A stretch of 64,000 nucleotides of DNA from contig JAFUVT010000016.1 of assembly GCA_017477425.1 (NCBI GenBank), forward strand, positions 1 through 64,000, given 5' to 3'. Under the pieces are notes generated by a model that did not search any database, had not been told where the DNA came from, and saw only the letters and a list, made by a program, of their open reading frames with translations. This stretch comes from Bacteroidales bacterium. GTDB taxonomy: Bacteria; Bacteroidota; Bacteroidia; Bacteroidales; F082. Positions 42,460 to 52,064 of this stretch are shown one piece after another (within the stretch, counting starts at the first letter, position 1; each line of letters starts with the position of its first letter). The translations under genes and the position numbers were made by a program.

Positions 42460-43964
42460 ACATCGACAAGACCCCAAAACGATGGCAATCCGCACTTGAG
42501 TGCCTGCTTCTGCTGGCGTTGGCAGCCGCGATGCGTGCGCTGTATTTAGGCAAGACCGACCTAGGCGGCGACGAAAGCTTCTCACTCTATGTAGCCATGC
42601 AAAGCGTGCCCGACATCGTGCGTCTACTTTGCCTGGGCGATAACCCACCACTTTGGGAGTTGTTACTGCATTTTTGGACCAAGATCTTTGGCCTTTCCGA
42701 AATCGCCATACGGTCTTTATCGCTCATCTTCAGCGCTCTGACTGTCATTCCAATTTACCTGCTCGGCGAGAAGCACCTTCATCGTCTTGTGGGCATCGCA
42801 GCATCGTTGTTTTACTGTTTCTCAACGTTTTCCATCTATCTGGCCCACGAGTGCCGCGTCTACAGCCTCATCGGGTTTGCCACGGCATGCTCGGTGTTCC
42901 TGTTCGTCAGTGCGACACAACGGCCCAAGCCCTTTAAATTCATCCTGTTGACCCTCGCCAACCTCATGCTGATGTATGGCCATTATCTTTCCGTCTGGAT
43001 TATCGTGATGGAATTTATCATTGCATTGGCTATCAGACCGATAAGAACAAGAATCTGGAAGCCTTACCTAATACATGCGGCTGCACTCGTTTTGCTCTTC
43101 GCGCCCATGTTTCCCATCCTTTTCGGGCGTTTCTTGGACTCGGGCGTCAACGGCACCTGGATCGAGAAAACCACCAGTCCCGAAGCACTCTACGACTTCC
43201 TTTGGCGCATGTGCAACGAACCCGTCACCACAGTCCTGGCCATTAGTATCCTCGCCGCCGCTTTGGCTAAATTGGTCATCGATGGCCTTCGAAAAAAGGC
43301 ACCATTCGGCTCCATCGGACTGCTTTCGCTGCTGTGGGCCGTCCCGCTATTGGTGTCCTTTGTTCTTTCCTACTTCACTGGCTTCTTCCTCGACCGCTAT
43401 TTCTACTTCCTCTTCCCCGTTTTCTATCTATGCATTGCCGCCTACTGCGAATATCTGTTTCCCAAGCGCTTAGCCATCGGTTGGGCATTCATGGGCCTTT
43501 TCGCGATCGCGATGGCTTTCTCGTGTTCGCCCAATAGCTCTACCAAGCATTTTAGCGGATGGCATTCTCCAATAAAACCAATTGTAAACCAACTTGTGGA
43601 AGCCAAAGAAAACGAGAATGCTCTTGTCATCCTTCCCGAATATTTCGACAAGCAGTTCACCTATTATTTGGACGAAAACCATGAGGCATTCCGCACGCAA
43701 AGCAAGCCTTCCAATTACTATGTGTTTCGCGATTATCTGACGAGACTGGGCTATTACTATGACTACAATTACCAAGATGCCGACTTCGCGACCTACAATG
43801 AGGTGGTATTCACCTATCGCAAAGACATGCCAATCGAAGGATTAAGTAACCTTTTGGAACTCAACGGATTCCGGTTTGAAAATGAATTCGAGGCAGCTCC
43901 CTACGTAGTCTGCCATTTCTCGAAACTGCCTTCACTCCCGAATTCGGCGAAACAGGAAAACTGA
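42456..43964 (+). CDS. GT-C glycosyltransferase-like membrane protein
   Basis: 502 residues. TDLGGDESFSLYVAMQSVPD has the GT-C Asp-Glu motif in the first periplasmic loop, followed by DNPPLWELLLHFWTKIFG and about ten membrane spans to residue 360. A soluble C-terminal domain follows. It starts 4 bases inside the previous gene's end and ends 33 bases inside the convergent DUF2079 gene. Both enzymes probably act on the same envelope glycan. Confidence 0.8.
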   Translation: MNIDKTPKRWQSALECLLLLALAAAMRALYLGKTDLGGDESFSLYVAMQSVPDIVRLLCLGDNPPLWELLLHFWTKIFGLSEIAIRSLSLIFSALTVIPIYLLGEKHLHRLVGIAASLFYCFSTFSIYLAHECRVYSLIGFATACSVFLFVSATQRPKPFKFILLTLANLMLMYGHYLSVWIIVMEFIIALAIRPIRTRIWKPYLIHAAALVLLFAPMFPILFGRFLDSGVNGTWIEKTTSPEALYDFLWRMCNEPVTTVLAISILAAALAKLVIDGLRKKAPFGSIGLLSLLWAVPLLVSFVLSYFTGFFLDRYFYFLFPVFYLCIAAYCEYLFPKRLAIGWAFMGLFAIAMAFSCSPNSSTKHFSGWHSPIKPIVNQLVEAKENENALVILPEYFDKQFTYYLDENHEAFRTQSKPSNYYVFRDYLTRLGYYYDYNYQDADFATYNEVVFTYRKDMPIEGLSNLLELNGFRFENEFEAAPYVVCHFSKLPSLPNSAKQEN

Positions 43965-45383
43965 CCCATCGGACGCAACGGTTTCATACTCAGAACGATT
44001 GCTGAACAGCAATACGCCTTTTCGATTGAAATTAAGGTAACGTTCCGTGATCAGCACATAATCAGCGTCTATCTTGGCCGCATCCGCAAAATTCTGGATA
44101 TGGTCGCGCAAGGCAAGGTGCGGCACAAACATCGTGGCGGCACTCACCGAGGCATCGTCGGGAATCATCTCGATCAGCTCACGGGCATAGCGCACATCGA
44201 ATTCCTTCTGCCGATAATGGCGCCCTTGATATACGCACAATTGGTCGACATAAATCTTTGATTTTGGGACTCCAATGGAATAAAACGTCGTCAAGACAAC
44301 GGAAAGCACCAAAGCCAAGCCCAAAGCCGTCCGCCACCTCGCGTTTTTCAGTTTGACGATTACCAAGAAAGACGAAACCACCAATACTGGCACAAATTCA
44401 ACCGAATACTGTAAGGAAATGCCCCAAAAATTGCCATCCATGGCAAGCATCTTCTGGGCAATGAGCGGAATAAGCATAATCAAATAGTTGGGTTTCAGCA
44501 AGGTAAGCACCATCCCCGAAGCCAAGGCGCAAAAATAGAATTCCGCCTTCACGCCATCGAGGTACGACACATTGCTAGTGTTGGTGAACAAAAGTTCCAA
44601 AGTCTTTCCAGGATTCAAAAGCAGGTTTTTCGCTATCTCGGCATAGTTGCCGCCCAAATATGCATAACGGGTAAAACCGCCTCCATTACCTCCCAGCCTT
44701 GGCATAAGTATCATGTTGATAATGAAAAAGTAAGCAATAGCAAACACGGCGTATGCCAACAAATGCCATAGGGCTTTTTTATCCTTACGATAATCCCACA
44801 TTAATGCCAAGGCAACAAAAAGCAGCCACAGCGACATATTTTCCTTCCCGATGACGAACAGCACGACAAACAAGGAAGCCATCGCATATCTTTGCTCTTT
44901 CAAATAGAAAAGCAACCATGGCAACATCATGGCTGTCAACACATTGGAATGATAGTCGAAAGCCATGGCCTGAATGATTCCAAAAGAGAAAAAGAAGGTG
45001 GAAACAGCGCAAATTGGCATCCAACAATTATCGGTGTATAAGCCTATGAGTTTATATATGCCCCATCCTCCCAATAACACAGCAACAATCTGAACTAAAA
45101 GCAGGGTGTAGCTTCCAAACAAATAAACCAAAGGGGACAATAGTGGCAAATACAAATCGAAATGGTCGGAGAGCAGGCTAGCATCGTTTGGCTTGAACAT
45201 GCTGCAATCGGCCATTCTGAAATGCGCGTAGTCATACATCGCATGCGTATAAAGCCCTAAATCGAGCGCATAGGTCTTGAAAAGGTAATGGTTGACCAAC
45301 GAGATAAGTGCATAAAGCACCCCAGCAACGGTGAAAACCGTCGCCAGGGTGATTTTCTTTTGCTTGTCGGTCAAAGTCGTCAT
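43932..45383 (-). CDS. DUF2079 family multi-pass membrane protein
   Basis: 483 residues from the ATG of MTTLTDKQKK. Family motifs are YALDLGLYTHAMYDYAHFRM, LLSDHFDLYLPLLSPLVYL and FGIIQAMAFDYHSNVLTAML-type sequence, with about ten membrane spans. It is related to GT-C-like proteins, but its activity is unproven. It overlaps pepT by 4 bases (ATGA), so it is translated from the pepT mRNA. Its 3' end overlaps the convergent glycosyltransferase gene. Confidence 0.8.
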   Translation of the reverse strand: MTTLTDKQKKITLATVFTVAGVLYALISLVNHYLFKTYALDLGLYTHAMYDYAHFRMADCSMFKPNDASLLSDHFDLYLPLLSPLVYLFGSYTLLLVQIVAVLLGGWGIYKLIGLYTDNCWMPICAVSTFFFSFGIIQAMAFDYHSNVLTAMMLPWLLFYLKEQRYAMASLFVVLFVIGKENMSLWLLFVALALMWDYRKDKKALWHLLAYAVFAIAYFFIINMILMPRLGGNGGGFTRYAYLGGNYAEIAKNLLLNPGKTLELLFTNTSNVSYLDGVKAEFYFCALASGMVLTLLKPNYLIMLIPLIAQKMLAMDGNFWGISLQYSVEFVPVLVVSSFLVIVKLKNARWRTALGLALVLSVVLTTFYSIGVPKSKIYVDQLCVYQGRHYRQKEFDVRYARELIEMIPDDASVSAATMFVPHLALRDHIQNFADAAKIDADYVLITERYLNFNRKGVLLFSNRSEYETVASDGSVFLFRRIRE

Positions 45384-46600
45384 TCCGCTTGAAACAAGGT
45401 GATAATGTTCAGAATCACCTCGGCAGCTTTCTCCATGCTTTCGAGTGGCACGTATTCCAGCTTGCCGTGGAAGTTGTGACCGCCAGCAAAGATGTTGGGG
45501 CAAGGCAGTCCCATGAACGAGAGGTTGGCGCCATCAGTGCCACCACGGATGGGCTGCACTTTCGGCTTCACGTTGGCCATCTCCATGGCTTTCAGCGCCT
45601 TCTCCACAATGAAGAAATGTGGCTCCACTTCTTGTCGCATGTTGTAGTATTGGTGCTTCAGCTCCAGTTTCACCACGTCGCCGTATTTCTTGTTCAAGAA
45701 TTCAGCCACAGCGGTAATCAAAGTCTTCTTTTCCTCGAATTTTTGTCTATCATGGTCGCGGATGATGTACGACATCGTGGTCTCCTCCACCGTGCCGTTG
45801 ATCTCGGTCAGGTGGAAGAAGCCTTCGTAGCCTTGCGTATAGCGCGGCACCTGCTCCACGGGCAGCATCGCGTTGAGTTCCATGGCGATAAGCATCGAGT
45901 TCACCATCTTGTCTTTGCCATAGCCAGGGTGAATGTTGCTACCTTGGACGTGGATTTTTGCGGCTGCAGCGTTGAAGTTTTCGTATTCCAACTCACCGAT
46001 TTCACCGCCGTCCATGGTGTAGGCGTACTTCGCGCCGAATTTCTTCACGTCGAACTTCACCACGCCGCGACCGATTTCCTCATCAGGCGTAAAGCCTATT
46101 TTAATTTCACCGTGCTTGAAGTCGGGGTGCTCCATCATATATTGCGCGGCATACATGATTTCAGCCACGCCCGCCTTGTCGTCGGCGCCAAGCAGGGTGG
46201 TGCCGTCGGTGGTAATCATTGTTTGTCCCTTATATTGCTGCATTTCAGGGAATTCGGAAACACGCAGGACGATATTCTTTTCCTTGTTCAGCAAGATGTC
46301 GCCACCATCGTAGTTCGGGATGATTTGCGGCTTGATGTCCTTGCCCGAAGCATCCGGTGAGGTGTCCACATGGGCGATGAACCCGATAGCGGGGATTTCG
46401 CGGCTCACATTCGAGGGAATGGTGGCCATCACATAGCCGTATTCGTCGAGGGTGGCCTCGATGCCCATAACTTGCAGTTCATCGCGGAGCATCTTCAACA
46501 GGTTCAACTGTTTAGCGGTGCTGGGCTGCGACTCGGAATTTTCGTCGGAGGTGGTCTCCACCGCGACGTATCTCAGGAATTTGTCTAAAATCTTTTCCAT
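45380..46600 (-). CDS. pepT: Tripeptide aminopeptidase (peptidase T)
   Basis: 406 residues, M20 metallopeptidase. Motifs are GFIAHVDTSPDASGKD (metal His), TTLLGADDKAGVAEIM (catalytic Glu region), TPDEEIGRG and GGTDGANLSFMGLPCPNIFA. It releases the N-terminal residue of tripeptides in the cytoplasm. The promoter TATCTTTG is at 46623-46630. The length is normal for PepT. Confidence 0.95.
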   Translation of the reverse strand: MEKILDKFLRYVAVETTSDENSESQPSTAKQLNLLKMLRDELQVMGIEATLDEYGYVMATIPSNVSREIPAIGFIAHVDTSPDASGKDIKPQIIPNYDGGDILLNKEKNIVLRVSEFPEMQQYKGQTMITTDGTTLLGADDKAGVAEIMYAAQYMMEHPDFKHGEIKIGFTPDEEIGRGVVKFDVKKFGAKYAYTMDGGEIGELEYENFNAAAAKIHVQGSNIHPGYGKDKMVNSMLIAMELNAMLPVEQVPRYTQGYEGFFHLTEINGTVEETTMSYIIRDHDRQKFEEKKTLITAVAEFLNKKYGDVVKLELKHQYYNMRQEVEPHFFIVEKALKAMEMANVKPKVQPIRGGTDGANLSFMGLPCPNIFAGGHNFHGKLEYVPLESMEKAAEVILNIITLFQAE

Positions 46601-46622
46601 TTTCGTGGGGTTTTGAATGGCA

Positions 46623-46630
46623 CAAAGATA
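46623..46630 (-). promoter_or_regulatory. -7 box TATCTTTG for pepT
   Basis: CAAAGATA on the plus strand, 22 bases upstream of the start; a CAAA 15 bases further could be the -33 element. Confidence 0.55.
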
Positions 46631-46645
46631 GGAATAATTTCAATA

Positions 46646-46678
46646 CAAAAAACCGCGACAAGATTACTCCTGCCGCGG
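46646..46678 (-). terminator. Terminator after the YitT gene
   Basis: CCGCG/CGCGG stem around GGCAGGAGTAATCTTGT-type loop, followed by TTTTTTG on the minus strand, upstream of the pepT promoter. Confidence 0.65.
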
Positions 46679-46706
46679 CACCATGAAAAAACACTCTATT
46701 TACTCT

Positions 46707-47699
46707 TTATCTCTTTTCTGCATGTTTTCTCGCTCTATGGCGGTCCTTAGCCCACAGGCCGTACACCTCGCTCACGTTGCCAGCCGTGGTGAAAGCATTG
46801 ATTTCGTTCTTGCCAAGGAATTCCATCAACTTGGAGAACTCGTCGTTGGTAAGAAGCGCCTCCAACTCAATGGATTTCTCGTTGGTGTAACCACCAATCA
46901 CTTCATATAAAGTGCAACCACGGTCTAGATCATCAATGATGTAACGACGGATGCGGTCGTAGTCTTTCGAGACGATGCAGACGCGCTTGCGTTGGTTGAG
47001 GTTGGCCGTAAACATGTTCACCACCATGCCGTTAATCCATGTGGCGATGAGGCCGATGACGACCATCTGGAACGGGTTGATGAAGAAGGCCGTGAGGCAG
47101 ATGATGGCTCCTGCCACGCTCACCGACTTACCCATGTCGAAATGCAAGTATTTGTTGACGATCTTGGCCAAAATGTCGAGGCCGCCCGTGGAGGCATTGA
47201 TGGAGAACATCAGGGTTTGCGCCGCACTCAGGATGATGACACAGCAGAGCAGGTCGAACCACGGGTTGCCCATCACCGAAAAGGCCTGGTCGGGAGCGAC
47301 ACCCATATTGATAAGGTATTCATTGGGCGTGGCCAGGTTTTGCCAAGGATAAATCCATTCGCAGACCTTAGTCATGGGACCGAGAATCAAGGCGCAATAC
47401 ACCGTTTTCAGGCCAAACTCCTTGCCGACAAGAAGATAGGCGAGCACCAACAGGATGGCATTGATGATGGTAATCATCGAAGGCAGGCCGATGTTGATAC
47501 CCATGCCGTTGAAAATGTTGGTCAGCACGATGGAGAGACCCGAGATGGAGCCCACGATGAGCTTGCTGGGGACGAGGAAATAATAGACGCAAACACCCGT
47601 CATAAACATGCCGAAAGTCATGATCAGCAGCTCGACCCAGAACTTTTTGCTCACCAATGCATGGCCGATTTCATTCATTATATCATTAAACTTACTCAT
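46707..47699 (-). CDS. YitT family membrane protein
   Basis: 330 residues. Five to six N-terminal membrane spans (DUF161-like; GSISGLSIVLTNIFNGMGI, NASTGGLDILAKIVNKYLH) are followed by a C-terminal DUF2179 domain (KRVCIVSKDYDRIRRYIIDD, GCTLYEVIGGYTNEKSIELE). This is the YitT architecture. Transport or sensing function is not established. It ends in KDRHRARKHAEKR. Confidence 0.85.
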   Translation of the reverse strand: MSKFNDIMNEIGHALVSKKFWVELLIMTFGMFMTGVCVYYFLVPSKLIVGSISGLSIVLTNIFNGMGINIGLPSMITIINAILLVLAYLLVGKEFGLKTVYCALILGPMTKVCEWIYPWQNLATPNEYLINMGVAPDQAFSVMGNPWFDLLCCVIILSAAQTLMFSINASTGGLDILAKIVNKYLHFDMGKSVSVAGAIICLTAFFINPFQMVVIGLIATWINGMVVNMFTANLNQRKRVCIVSKDYDRIRRYIIDDLDRGCTLYEVIGGYTNEKSIELEALLTNDEFSKLMEFLGKNEINAFTTAGNVSEVYGLWAKDRHRARKHAEKR

Positions 47700-47802
47700 A
47701 AACCATTGATTTTTAATTACTTGATTTATTAAACACCTCTAATTTTTGCGGCTGCAAAGGTCGGAATTCTTTTTGAGATAAAGAAGCGTTTCGAGAAATA
47801 AT

Positions 47803-47810
47803 TATCTTTG
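47803..47810 (+). promoter_or_regulatory. -7 box TATCTTTG for the YgiQ gene
   Basis: TATCTTTG 17 bases before the ATG. Confidence 0.6.
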
Positions 47811-47827
47811 CACCAAATTTCGAAGCA

Positions 47828-49648
47828 ATGACCCTCCTCGACTGGCTACCGATTACAAAGAAAGAGACCGACCTGCGCGGTTGGGACGAGGTGGACATTG
47901 TCTTCGTCACGGGCGATGCGTATGTAGACCATCCGGCGTTTGGAGCGGCGGTCATCGGTAGGGTATTGGAGCACAACGGTTTCCGCGTGGCGCTCATCCC
48001 ACAACCCAACTGGAGAGACGATTTGCGCGACTTCAAAAAGTTTGGGAAGCCGAGGCTGTTTTTCGGGGTTTCGGCGGGTTGCATGGACTCGATGGTGAAC
48101 CACTACACCGCCAACAAGCGCCTGCGGAGCAACGACGCCTACACCCCTGGCGGCGAGGCAGGCTATCGTCCCGACCGCGCCACCATCGTTTACAGCACAA
48201 TTCTCAAGCAACTCTACCCTGATGTGCCCGTCGTCATCGGCGGCATCGAGGCCTCGCTGCGCCGCGTGACGCACTACGACTATTGGGACGACTGCCTGAA
48301 GCCCAGCATCTTGGTCGATTCGAAGGCAGACATTGGCGTTTACGGCATGGGAGAACTCACCATGGTGGAAATCGCCAAAGCCGTCCAAAGCGGCAAGAAA
48401 ATCAGCGAGTTGACCGACATCAAGCAAACCTTTTTCCTGCTAGACAAAAAAGCCCCGCTTCCCGATTTCGACGGCGAGACCATCGAACTTGTTTCGCACG
48501 AAGTCTGCCTGAAAGACAAGAAAAAATACGCCTCCAACTTCCGCCATATCGAGGAGGAATCGAACAAGAAACACGCGGCAAGGCTTGTTCAAGATATTGG
48601 TCAACAGCGACTTATCATCAATTCACCCTTGCCGACCTTCACCACGGAACAAATCGACGCCTCGTTTGACTTGCCCTACACCCGCCTGCCGCATCCGAAA
48701 TACGCCAAGCGCGGCACCATTCCGGCCTACGAGATGATTCGCCATTCGGTCAACCTGCATCGAGGCTGCTTTGGCGGTTGCGCATTCTGCACCATCTCGG
48801 CGCACCAAGGCAAATTCGTGGCCTCGCGCAGCAAGGAAAGCATCATGCGCGAGGTGGAGAAAGTCACGGAGATGGAGGACTTCAAAGGCTACATCAGCGA
48901 CCTTGGTGGGCCGTCGGCCAACATGTACCGTATGCGTGGCAAGGACGAGCGCCTCTGCGAGAAATGCGCCCGCCCCACCTGCCTGCAACCCACGGTGTGC
49001 AAGAACCTCAACACCGACCATCATCCGCTCATCGAGATTTATAAAGAGGTGGATGCGAATCCCAAGGTCAAAAAGGCGACCATCGGCTCGGGCATCCGCT
49101 ATGATTTATTCCTGCACGACAGCACCCCCGAGGAAAACCGAGCGATGGGCTACGACGAATACTTCCGTCAGCTGGTCACGAGGCACGTCAGCGGCCGACT
49201 GAAAGTGGCGCCCGAGCACACCAGTGATGCCGTGCTGAAACTGATGCGCAAGCCCAAGTTCGACATGTTCGTCAAACTGAAGAAGAAATTCGACCAGATT
49301 AACGAAAAAGAGCATCTGAACCAGCAACTCATCCCCTATTTCATCTCCAGCCACCCCGATTGTTACCTTGAAGATATGGCTGACCTCGCCGTGAGAACCA
49401 AAGAGTTAGGCTACCATTTGGAACAAGTCCAAGACTTCACCCCCACACCGATGACCTTGGCCACAGAAATCTATTACTCCGGCTACAATCCCTACACGTT
49501 GGAACCCGTTTTCGTGGCCAAGACCAAGGAGGAAAAGCTTGCCCAGCAACGGTTTTTCTTTTGGTACAAACCCGAAAACCGCGAATGGGTGAAGAACGCC
49601 TTGCGAAGAATTGGGCATCCAGACTGGATTAAACGATTGTTTAAATAA
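47828..49648 (+). CDS. YgiQ family radical SAM protein
   Basis: 606 residues. The SAM cluster motif CFGGCAFC is followed by SAHQGKFVASRSKESI and YISDLGGPSANMYRMRGK. A second set of cysteines lies in CEKCARPTCLQPTVC. The C-terminal half has GIRYDLFL, RLKVAPEHTSDAVLKLM, LIPYFISSHPD and EQVQDFTPTPMTL. The N-terminal DUF3362/cobalamin-like part is SVFVTGDAYVDHPAFG-like. Typical of YgiQ/UPF0313; the reaction is unknown. Confidence 0.93.
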   Translation: MTLLDWLPITKKETDLRGWDEVDIVFVTGDAYVDHPAFGAAVIGRVLEHNGFRVALIPQPNWRDDLRDFKKFGKPRLFFGVSAGCMDSMVNHYTANKRLRSNDAYTPGGEAGYRPDRATIVYSTILKQLYPDVPVVIGGIEASLRRVTHYDYWDDCLKPSILVDSKADIGVYGMGELTMVEIAKAVQSGKKISELTDIKQTFFLLDKKAPLPDFDGETIELVSHEVCLKDKKKYASNFRHIEEESNKKHAARLVQDIGQQRLIINSPLPTFTTEQIDASFDLPYTRLPHPKYAKRGTIPAYEMIRHSVNLHRGCFGGCAFCTISAHQGKFVASRSKESIMREVEKVTEMEDFKGYISDLGGPSANMYRMRGKDERLCEKCARPTCLQPTVCKNLNTDHHPLIEIYKEVDANPKVKKATIGSGIRYDLFLHDSTPEENRAMGYDEYFRQLVTRHVSGRLKVAPEHTSDAVLKLMRKPKFDMFVKLKKKFDQINEKEHLNQQLIPYFISSHPDCYLEDMADLAVRTKELGYHLEQVQDFTPTPMTLATEIYYSGYNPYTLEPVFVAKTKEEKLAQQRFFFWYKPENREWVKNALRRIGHPDWIKRLFK

Positions 49649-49656
49649 AAATTCCG

Positions 49657-49664
49657 TATTTTTG
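49657..49664 (+). promoter_or_regulatory. -7 box TATTTTTG for the lipoprotein gene
   Basis: TATTTTTG 52 bases before the ATG, immediately downstream of the YgiQ stop. Confidence 0.5.
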
Positions 49665-49716
49665 CCGCAAATTTAACCACGTTGAATCTAACAATTTCAA
49701 AACCAACAATAGAATC

Positions 49717-50445
49717 ATGAAGAGACAATTCATTGGAGCCCTCGTGCTCATCGCCGCCCTTGTCATGACGGGCTGCAACAACGACAAGAAAACCGACAAA
49801 AAAGAATCAGAAAAAAAGACGGAAATGGCAGAAGCGCAGCCTGAAAAGCCCCAACTTCCCAACCGCCTGCTCATCATCGTCGACCCGCAAGTCGACTTCA
49901 CCACAGGCAGTCTGGCCACGGCCAACGGCCCCAAGGCCATGGACTATCTTGCCCAAAAGCTGAACGAAGGCGCTTGGAAAAACTATGGCTGGATTGTGGT
50001 CACGCAAGATTTCCACCCGGCCAACCACTGCTCTTTCGTCGAACAAGGTGGCGTGTTCCCGCCCCACTGCGTGCAAGGCACCGAAGGCATGAATGTCTAT
50101 CCCGCTCTACAAGAGGTTTTGACGAATATCTTGGTCGACATACCCAACATCCATTACATGCAAAAGGGAAATCTTCCTGATAAAGAAGAGTTTAGCATCT
50201 TCCAAAACGAACAAAGTGGCGAAAAACTGCGTCGCACCATTGAAGAGTTCGAGCATTTTGAAGGCATTGACATCTGCGGCATCGCCACGGATTACTGCGT
50301 CTATGAGACCACCAAGGACCTGATTGCCTTCTATCCCGCCAAGCAAGTGCGCATCGTCACCAACTGCCTCGCCGCCGTCGACGAAAGCGACACCAAACTC
50401 GCCGACCTGATGAAGGAAAACGGCATTCAAGGCATTGAGTTTTAA
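49717..50445 (+). CDS. Lipoprotein of the isochorismatase/nicotinamidase fold
   Basis: 242 residues. A lipobox signal (LIAALVMTGCNND) predicts an exported lipoprotein, followed by a charged Lys/Glu linker (20-42). The amidohydrolase domain starts LLIIVDPQVDF (catalytic Asp), with ASCFVEQ-type NHCSFVEQGGVFPPHCVQGT, YMQKGNL (Lys) and CGIATDYCVYETT (nucleophile Cys). Nicotinamidases are normally cytoplasmic. A periplasmic or outer-membrane location is unusual and is the main point of interest. The substrate is unproven. A CTTCGACAAG hairpin separates it from the next gene. Confidence 0.8.
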   Translation: MKRQFIGALVLIAALVMTGCNNDKKTDKKESEKKTEMAEAQPEKPQLPNRLLIIVDPQVDFTTGSLATANGPKAMDYLAQKLNEGAWKNYGWIVVTQDFHPANHCSFVEQGGVFPPHCVQGTEGMNVYPALQEVLTNILVDIPNIHYMQKGNLPDKEEFSIFQNEQSGEKLRRTIEEFEHFEGIDICGIATDYCVYETTKDLIAFYPAKQVRIVTNCLAAVDESDTKLADLMKENGIQGIEF

Positions 50446-50453
50446 ATAAAGTA

Positions 50454-50515
50454 CGGCCCTTCGACAAGCTCAGGGACCTCAAAAAGCTAAGGTCGTTGAG
50501 CTTGTCGAAACGCCG
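50454..50515. repeat. CTTCGACAAGCTCAGG inverted repeat (family 3)
   Basis: GGCCCTTCGACAAGCTCAGG-GACCT and AGGTCGTTGAGCTTGTCGAA form a full hairpin between the lipoprotein gene and the IIC-like permease. Confidence 0.85.
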
Positions 50516-50524
50516 AAACTCATC

Positions 50525-51544
50525 ATGAGCAAATTCAAATCATTCCTGCAGCGCAAAGGCGTCGACATGACCTGGAAGGCCTATTTTGTCGACGCTCTTG
50601 GTGCTATGGCGCTGGGCCTCTTCGCCTCGCTGCTCATCGGCACCATCTTCCAGACCTTGGGCGACAAGACGGGCTGGGAGGCATTCGTCACCATCGCGAA
50701 ATACGCCAAAGCCGCCACAGGTGCGGCCATCGCCGTGGCCATCGCCTATAAACTGGGTTGCGAAGGCTTGGTGCTGTTCAGCGCCATCGCCGTGGGCATC
50801 GCCGGCAACGAACTCGGCGGCCCGATGGGTGCCTATGTCGCTGTCATTGTGGCCGTTGAATTGGGCAAGATGGTTTACAAAGAGACCCAAGTCGACATCT
50901 TAGTCACGCCTGCCGTGGTCATCATCAGCGGGGTGCTGATGGCATATGCCGTCGGAGCGCCCATCCAAAAAGTGATGACTGCCCTCGGCACATTCATCGA
51001 AAACGCCACCTTGATGCAGCCGTTCCTCATGGGCATTGTCGTCTCAGTGGTCATTGGTATGGTGCTCACCCTGCCTATTAGTTCGGCAGCCATCTGCCTC
51101 GCCATCGGCTTGGGTGGCATCGCGGGCGGTGCGGCCACCGCTGGCTGCTGCGCCCAGATGATTGGCTTTGCCGTGTTGAGTTTCAAAGAAAACCGTTGGG
51201 GCGGACTCGTGGCTCAAGGCCTCGGCACCTCGATGCTGCAAATGGGCAACATCGTGAAAAATCCCAAAATTTGGATCCCCCCTACCCTCGCCGCCGCCAT
51301 CACGGGTCCCATTTCGACCTGCATTTTCCACTTGGAGAACATCCCGATTGGCTCTGGTATGGGCACTTGCGGCCTCGTCGGGCCGATCGGAATCTATACC
51401 GCCATGCCCGATGGCGGCATGAACATGTGGATCGGTATGTTGCTGGTTTGCTTTGTGTTGCCCGCCGTGCTGACTTGGCTTTTCGGCCTCATTCTCCGCA
51501 AAATCGGCTGGATTCGCGAAGGCGACCTTAAAATCGACTGCTGA
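50525..51544 (+). CDS. PTS IIC-like permease (PTS_EIIC_2 family)
   Basis: 339 residues with about nine membrane spans. Glycine-rich segments (GIAGNELGGPMGAYVAVIVA, LGGIAGGAATAGCCAQMIGF, MGTCGLVGPIGIYTAMPDGG) match the stand-alone PTS_EIIC_2 family. No IIA or IIB domain is present. Transport of a sugar by phosphotransfer is not demonstrable from this gene alone. The stop overlaps the recX start by one base, so recX is probably co-translated. Confidence 0.75.
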   Translation: MSKFKSFLQRKGVDMTWKAYFVDALGAMALGLFASLLIGTIFQTLGDKTGWEAFVTIAKYAKAATGAAIAVAIAYKLGCEGLVLFSAIAVGIAGNELGGPMGAYVAVIVAVELGKMVYKETQVDILVTPAVVIISGVLMAYAVGAPIQKVMTALGTFIENATLMQPFLMGIVVSVVIGMVLTLPISSAAICLAIGLGGIAGGAATAGCCAQMIGFAVLSFKENRWGGLVAQGLGTSMLQMGNIVKNPKIWIPPTLAAAITGPISTCIFHLENIPIGSGMGTCGLVGPIGIYTAMPDGGMNMWIGMLLVCFVLPAVLTWLFGLILRKIGWIREGDLKIDC

Positions 51545-52023
51545 TGCCGAAAAATCCCGCAAAACCGCTCACGCCCGACCAAGTGTTGGACAAGATGGCC
51601 AAGTATTGCGCCTATCAAGAACGTTGCGTGAAAGACGTGACCGACAAACTGAAAACTTTCGACATTCCGCAAGAAGCCAGAGACGAAATCATTGATTATC
51701 TGTTAGATAACCGTTTTGTCAACGATGAACGCTTTGCGCGGAGTTTCGTCCGAGGCAAGGTCAACCAAAGCGGTTGGGGGTTGAACAAAATCCGTTTCCA
51801 CCTGATGCAAAAAGGCATTGCCAAGGAGTTTATTGACGAAGCCTTAGGACAAACTGATGAGGAAGTTTATCGCCAAAGGCTAATTGACGTCCTTAAAGTC
51901 AAAGCCAAAAACGTGAAAGCCGAAACCGACTTCGAGAAGAAACGCAAACTGGCCGCCTACGCGATGCAGAAAGGCTTTGAGGGCGGATTGGTCTGGGAGG
52001 TTTTGAAGGAGTTTGAATTTTAG
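51544..52023 (+). CDS. recX: RecX regulatory protein
   Basis: 159 residues. Three-helix repeats typical of RecX: YCAYQERCVKDVTDKLKTF, IIDYLLDNRFVNDERFARSF, and the conserved GWGLNKIRFHLMQKGIAKEF. It inhibits or modulates RecA filaments. recA is not in the window. It is translationally coupled to the permease gene. Confidence 0.9.
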   Translation: MPKNPAKPLTPDQVLDKMAKYCAYQERCVKDVTDKLKTFDIPQEARDEIIDYLLDNRFVNDERFARSFVRGKVNQSGWGLNKIRFHLMQKGIAKEFIDEALGQTDEEVYRQRLIDVLKVKAKNVKAETDFEKKRKLAAYAMQKGFEGGLVWEVLKEFEF

Positions 52024-52033
52024 CAAGATTTCG

Positions 52034-52041
52034 TATCTTTG
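52034..52041 (+). promoter_or_regulatory. -7 box TATCTTTG for the LytTR gene
   Basis: TATCTTTG with a TTTG 18 bases upstream (52012-52015), a full -33/-7 pair, 23 bases before the ATG. Confidence 0.65.
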
Positions 52042-52064
52042 CCGCAAATTTTCAGTGAAGACCA

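Noticed and set aside
43932..45503. Longer form of the DUF2079 protein beginning inside pepT
   Set aside because: The extra 40 residues overlap the pepT coding sequence, are unlike the family, and the ATG at the ATGA junction with pepT is a better start.
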